From: Cunninghamella blakesleeana
Lineage: Eukaryota; Mucoromycota; Mucoromycetes; Mucorales; Cunninghamellaceae
Length of the DNA stretch: 64,000 bases
Direction: 5' to 3'
Assembly (NCBI GenBank): GCA_017871115.1
Contig: JAFCIZ010000006.1
Coordinates: 3,534,001 to 3,598,000 of the forward strand
The position numbers and the translations under genes are program-made. Below, in pieces: positions 58,938-64,000 of this stretch (position 1 is the first letter of the stretch; each line of letters begins with the position of its first letter). The notes beneath the pieces were generated by a model. The model worked only from the letters and a program-made list of their open reading frames with translations, searched no databases and was not told the origin of the DNA.

Positions 58938-61900
58938 TTATGCATAATAAGAAGGTGATATAAGCATATCACTTAATATAGAAAGCTGATCTTCTGTAAA
59001 TTTAGTCATATCTTCATGCCATGTATCTGAATGAGTTCTTCTAAAGTCCGAAAACGTTTTACGAATAGTAGTCTATTTTTTATTTTTTTTTAAAAAGAGT
59101 ATTAATATATTTTTATACATTTTAAAGATTATATATTTGTTCAGAAAAATCAATATGTTACCTGGATTTCAGCAGGATCGGACATGCAATCAGCCAATTG
59201 ACACAAGACAGTGGGCATCCAGTCAGGAATTTCATATGGGAAAGCATTGACCAAACAAGCCAGCCCGAGGGCACCAGCATGTTTTCTTAATAAAGCTTCA
59301 CTAAACCCTTTTGGTTCTATTAATTTACCGGTTTGTTCATGTCTATAACGTTTAGGTAGTTTAGTGTTTAATAATAAATCAGCATAGCGTTGACGAATAG
59401 AATCGATAGCACCTCGTTGAGAGCATCTTACTAAACCACCAAGGGTCACACCTGCTAGCGTACGCACTTCAATCTTTTCATCCAATAATAACCCTCCGAC
59501 AGCATCCATAATAGAAATTACTTGATTTAATTCCATAGCAAATATATGTTTAAAGAAAAATACCTGAAGAATAGGTAAGGTACGAACACGAATATGCCAG
59601 CTCTTGGATGTTGTTAAAATAGTTAATAATTGATCAATCAGCTGAGCAACTATCTGGGGAGGAGAATAAGTCATTGATGCCATTAAATTTAAAACTCGGT
59701 TGGCCATAGCTTGTAAATCTTGTTCATCTTTTATTTCTTGCATTTGGAATACACGGGGTAAAAATACAGTTACATAGGGTAGGGTGCCAGCAATTTGCCA
59801 ATGCGTTAATGATTCACGTAACCAATATAACACTAATTTAAAAAAAAAAAAAGTTATCATGTTAATTGTATATATTTATTTCTATATTTACGTATGCATT
59901 AATTTATATATTTATGTGTATATTTATATAATATATGGAAGTAAATATCTACCTGTTTTGCATGCATTAGAATGCTGATTTGCTTTTCCATTATTTATGT
60001 TTTCATTTGTTAAAAGAGGTTCTGATGAAGAAGAGGATAATGGCGATGAGGATGACAATGTAACAGTTGTGGATTTCATTTCTAAAATTTCCTTATCTAT
60101 GCATTCAATGATTCTATCCAATTGAAGCTGTTGGTGTTTTACATGATTAGGATTATTTGGTGTAATCATTTCCAAAGTATAAGGGACATCTCCAATACCT
60201 TGATTCGTTGCATATAATTGAATATGATGATTTAATAATGTGTCAACTGAATCATAAGAGGGAATCCATTGTAATTGTGTGATGTCATTGATATTGCTTC
60301 CAAGACTGTCACGGACTTGTTTATAGGGGTGATTTAAATGAAGTAAATAGTCTTGAAGTAAATCGTTGGTCCAAGGATGGAATCGCCAATTGAAATTAGC
60401 CATCATATTTCTTACATAAAGCAGTTTGCGGGCTTCATTAAAAGCAGCATCAGAATAAGGATCAAATTTAGCATCTAAAATTAGTTGTATAAGTGGTTTG
60501 ACTCTACGAGGATCTCTTTTGGATGTACTGAATGAAATAAAGGCACTCCAGTAACTATGAGAATCAGGTGTCACATTTTGTAACGCTGTGCGTAAAAGGT
60601 TATATAACCAACTATACCATACTTTTTTTTCAGCAAATTCAATAGGCCAATGTTTCATACCACGGATCAAGCCAGCTGCTAACTCTGCTGCAGCACGTTG
60701 TAAATTCTTTTGTTCCGTTGCTTGGCATAAGATTGTCAATTGCTCTTTGGCGCATTCAATGATCTTACTTAATTGTTGAATATAAGGTGACTGTTCATCA
60801 AATTGGTAAAATATTTGAAATATACTTTTATAAAATCGAACATTAGCAGAATTAAGTCGGGACTCTAGTTTACTTTGAGATGGTTCTTGAGACATATAAC
60901 TAATTAATTGGTTCCAATATCCTGGTGAAGCAAAAGTAGTAAGGAAAGTGTTGTAAGCTTCTTGACTTTGTGAATCTATTGGCGGAAATTGAATATTGTC
61001 AGAATAAGGAATATAACCAGTTACTTGTTTTGGCCAAACATACCATCCGACAGTAGTATCATCAATCAAGAAACTAAAGAAGAGAAAAATAAAAAATAAA
61101 CAAATGGATTAGTATTTATTAATATATTACTTTTATTCTCATTTATTTATCTTATTTTTTTTTTTAAAAAAAAAGCTTCCATTTAGTTTACCTAGAATCT
61201 CTAATAGGTTCAGCAGTTTGTTTTAATAATACTTCGCCAAAGTTTTTATCTTCATCATTGAAAAGATCAGTAGTTAAACGAGTTTGCTTCAAAGGATTTC
61301 TAGTACTTTTAGTTATTAACATATCTTCATTACCGTTTGCAAAAGTACGTAATTTAATATATAATAATAACTGAGTTGTTGTAGAAATACCAATGCGACG
61401 CATAGCTGGTAATTCAGATACAGTACAATTGTTTGCAAACGTTGCCAAATCAGAAGTTGGTACTAATTCAGGACGCAGTAATAATTCTAAAAAGTTGGAT
61501 GCCATGGTTGCAAACCGCCAATGAAGTTTATCTTTCGACGGACCCTTCAACAATAATTCAATGAGAGACTCTGTTAATTGCTTATGCCGTTCCTTTTGTC
61601 GTTGTAACCTTTCAGTCACCTTTTGTTTTAATTCATCAAGTTGATTATTATTATTATTATTGTCAATATCCATTGGTGCTTTTGTCAATGAAATTGTTTG
61701 TTCAAATGATTGAAGAGCATGATCAAACGTTGCCGAAGTAATTACACGGAATGAGCACTGATTGAAATAAGTTAAATAATCCAAAAATATTTTGCGAATT
61801 AACTCTTGAATAGAAAGTTTATCTTCATGTTGAGCATTACAAAGTGATAAAACAAATTCAGGTATGTATCTCCAATCACGTAAACAGGCCAAAATTATAG

Positions 61901-62937
61901 ATTTGTGTGTTAATAAATAAAGAGCACCTTTGATACGGTTAGAGTAAACAAGCGAGTTCACTAATTGTAAATTAAAGATAATAATAATTATAAGGATAGT
62001 TAGTTATATTCACAAACAAATCGTAATATTAAAAGTAATGATAAAAATATAAGAATACAATAATATAATTTACTTTCAGGTTTAGGTTTCAGAGTATCTA
62101 TAATAATAGGCATGATGATAGATTTAGAACCCTTAAAGCTTCGAGCTGACACACTAAGAGCTGATTGTGACACTCTATATGTAAATAAAAGAAATGCATA
62201 TTAAAAAAAATGAGTACATTATATCATTAATTTATTTGTATATTAAATAATATAACAATTCCTTTTTTAAATTAAATTTCACTTACTTTCTAATTTCTGC
62301 ATAAGAGCTCATTGACAACTCCAATAAATCTTTTAATAATTGGTCATGAATAGGGGCACGAATACGATTACTTGAATTTTGTCTTAACCTTTGTAAGTGA
62401 TAAATAAAAGCCCTATGTACTAATAAATAAAATAATAATAACCATGATAATATTAAATATATATATATAATATGCATAGATAATATTAAATACATATATT
62501 TATATATATATTACCTAATAAATGTCTTGGATATCGTTTATGGCAAACAGGAGTCTTGCAGATATATTTAGTATAGGAATAGCCATTCTTAATAAGATCC
62601 AGCCACGACTTTTCAACTCCACGTTCGGACAAATAAGTTCGTAAAATTTTCACCAAAATCTTTAAACTTTCTACATCATCTTCTCGTTCAGCAATAAAAA
62701 AGACAGCTAAATCGTGCAGTAAATCACCAATATCTTTACGAATACGGCGTGCTATTTCAGTACGAGGGTCAGATTCATCAGAAAATGCATATCCAGCGAT
62801 TAATGAGTGTGTTTTTTCCATAATAACTTCATCTTCACCACTAAAATAAAAGTAATAAATAAATAAATAATTATAATTATAATAATAATAATAATAATAA
62901 TAATATATATATATATATTAATATTGGTATACATTTC

Positions 62938-62974
<37 letters not shown>

Positions 62975-64000
62975 TATCATTCACAGAATCAATATTTTCA
63001 CCATCGTCATTAACCAATGCCATACTTCCAATAACACAATTTCTTAAAACCGCAAGGTGCCTACAAAATTCATTTGTTAATTCATGAGAATTCGTTGGTC
63101 TATCAATAGTTGTGGAGTCCATAAGTTCACGTAATCTTTTCATAGATGGTTGTAAAAATAAATCAAGTGCTTCTAGTGCCAAATTTTTTTCTTCTTCATT
63201 AGGTGTATGCCAATCGATATTTATCTTTTGAGGGTCGCCAGTTTTGCCCCATAGCAAATGGGAATTAGCCATAATTTCTATTCCAAAAATATAATATAAA
63301 ATAAAATAAGAGAAAAAAAATTAGCATCAACTATGATACATAGTAACATATTTACGTTTATATATATGTATATATTATTACCTATATTCTTCCATTCTTC
63401 AGGTACCAAAGATCTATATTCTTTTGGGTAAATATCTAATATAGTCTTTAACAAGTGACGAATAAATTTACCACTCCACATAAATCCACGACGCGTTTTG
63501 CAATGTTGAATCATATATTGCCCAATATCTAAAAGTTGATCTTTATATTGTACAGCAAGTGAACCTAAACTAATGACTACAGAAAAAAGAATATGTTGAT
63601 ACCAATGTAAAGTAGCGTCTGATTGAATAGGTGTTGAGGAGGCTGCGTTAGTAAGTGCAGAGGATGCGCCATGTTCAAGTTCCATTCGAATATTTGTAAT
63701 ACAAATATCAATCAATTTTTTAGCAGATTTTTCAGGGTTGGCACTTGTAATAGAATCACAAAGAGATCCCATAGCACGTACAGCATTTGGAATCACCTGA
63801 CTAGTAGCAAAATCAGCGACCAGCTTTAAAGCAATATCAAACATCTTATCCCCTAATTGTCCAAAGACAGTTTCACATGCATATAATACCATTTGAGTCA
63901 ATCCTTGCTCCATATCTCCGCCTTGCTTTTTTCGATCATGCTGAGGTAAGTTTTCAAACACTGTAAAAATACGCCTTAAAAAGAGAGCTACCCATTCTTC
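58938..64000 (-). CDS. BLM10: Proteasome activator Blm10 / PA200 (3' part; 5' end beyond window)
   Basis: The frame enters from the right edge (EEWVALFLRRIFTVFENLPQ) and continues through about ten exons to the stop at 58938. HEAT-repeat segments of the family are recognisable: LKLVADFATSQVIPNAVRAMG, WSGKFIRHLLKTILDIYPKEY, LLIDTLKPKPE-type helices, GWYVWPKQVTGY, RFHPWTNDLLQDYLLHL and IEVRTLAGVTLGGLVR. The protein ends SPSYYA, so the last three residues YYA form the HbYX motif that docks into the proteasome alpha ring and opens its gate. Blm10 caps the 20S core and promotes ATP-independent peptide and histone degradation. A T32 tract (62940-62971) lies immediately beside a splice donor. About 1,300 C-terminal residues are in view. 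Confidence 0.93.
62940..62971. repeat. Poly-T tract of 32 bases beside a BLM10 splice donor
   Basis: On the coding (minus) strand this is GTA followed by about 30 A, so the donor of this intron runs directly into a poly-A tract. Confidence 0.85.

Overview
The window is strongly AT-rich eukaryotic DNA. It has many short GT...AG introns (mostly 60-130 bases), long A/T homopolymers, and AT, AAT and pentanucleotide microsatellites. The gene set is fungal: the ALG1 mannosyltransferase, a PLB1-type GDSL lipase, VPS13, a Tgl/SDP1-type patatin lipase, ADA2, an SFP1-like zinc-finger factor, a CRIB-containing PAK kinase, DOM34, CIA2, VPS36 and BLM10. The base composition, the intron density and a tandem family of DUF1399/glycine-rich-domain proteins suggest an early-diverging fungus, most likely Mucoromycota. 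I cannot name the species. Standard nuclear codons read every gene. I saw no rRNA, tRNA, CRISPR array or intact transposon.

Layout. 1-4.3 kb: the tail of a membrane protein (NRAMP-like), then a secreted phospholipase B and ALG1, both on the minus strand. 4.8-17.8 kb: a complete VPS13 of about 33 exons, followed by a patatin-domain lipase (18.0-21.3 kb). 22.3-27 kb: mitochondrial ribosomal protein uL24m, LSM3, an ADA2 lacking its N-terminal half, and ribosomal P2. 27.5-36.2 kb: an SFP1-like factor, a PAK-family kinase with two CRIB-like motifs and non-consensus catalytic residues, mitochondrial uL23m, and a small secreted 12-cysteine prepropeptide. 36.8-45.8 kb: three tandem DUF1399-type genes, the most distinctive part of the window. 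46.7-53.6 kb: an orphan two-exon gene, CIA2, DOM34 and an unrecognised membrane protein. 53.6-56.0 kb: a gene-poor stretch. 56-64 kb: VPS36 and the 3' part of BLM10, which runs off the right edge.

How the genes relate. Most are housekeeping genes, each with its own promoter. There is a loose membrane and lipid theme on the left (phospholipase B, ALG1, VPS13, patatin lipase) and a protein-turnover theme on the right (DOM34, VPS36, BLM10). Fungal gene order rarely implies a pathway, so I treat these as neighbourhoods only. The likeliest novelty lies in four places: the DUF1399 array with its zinc-ribbon-like insert and micro-exon Gly/Ser/Cys tail, the cationic 12-Cys secreted peptide, the dual-CRIB divergent PAK, and the half-length ADA2.

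Coordinates for spliced genes are genomic spans. Exon joins were read by eye from splice consensus and protein continuity, so individual junctions may be off.
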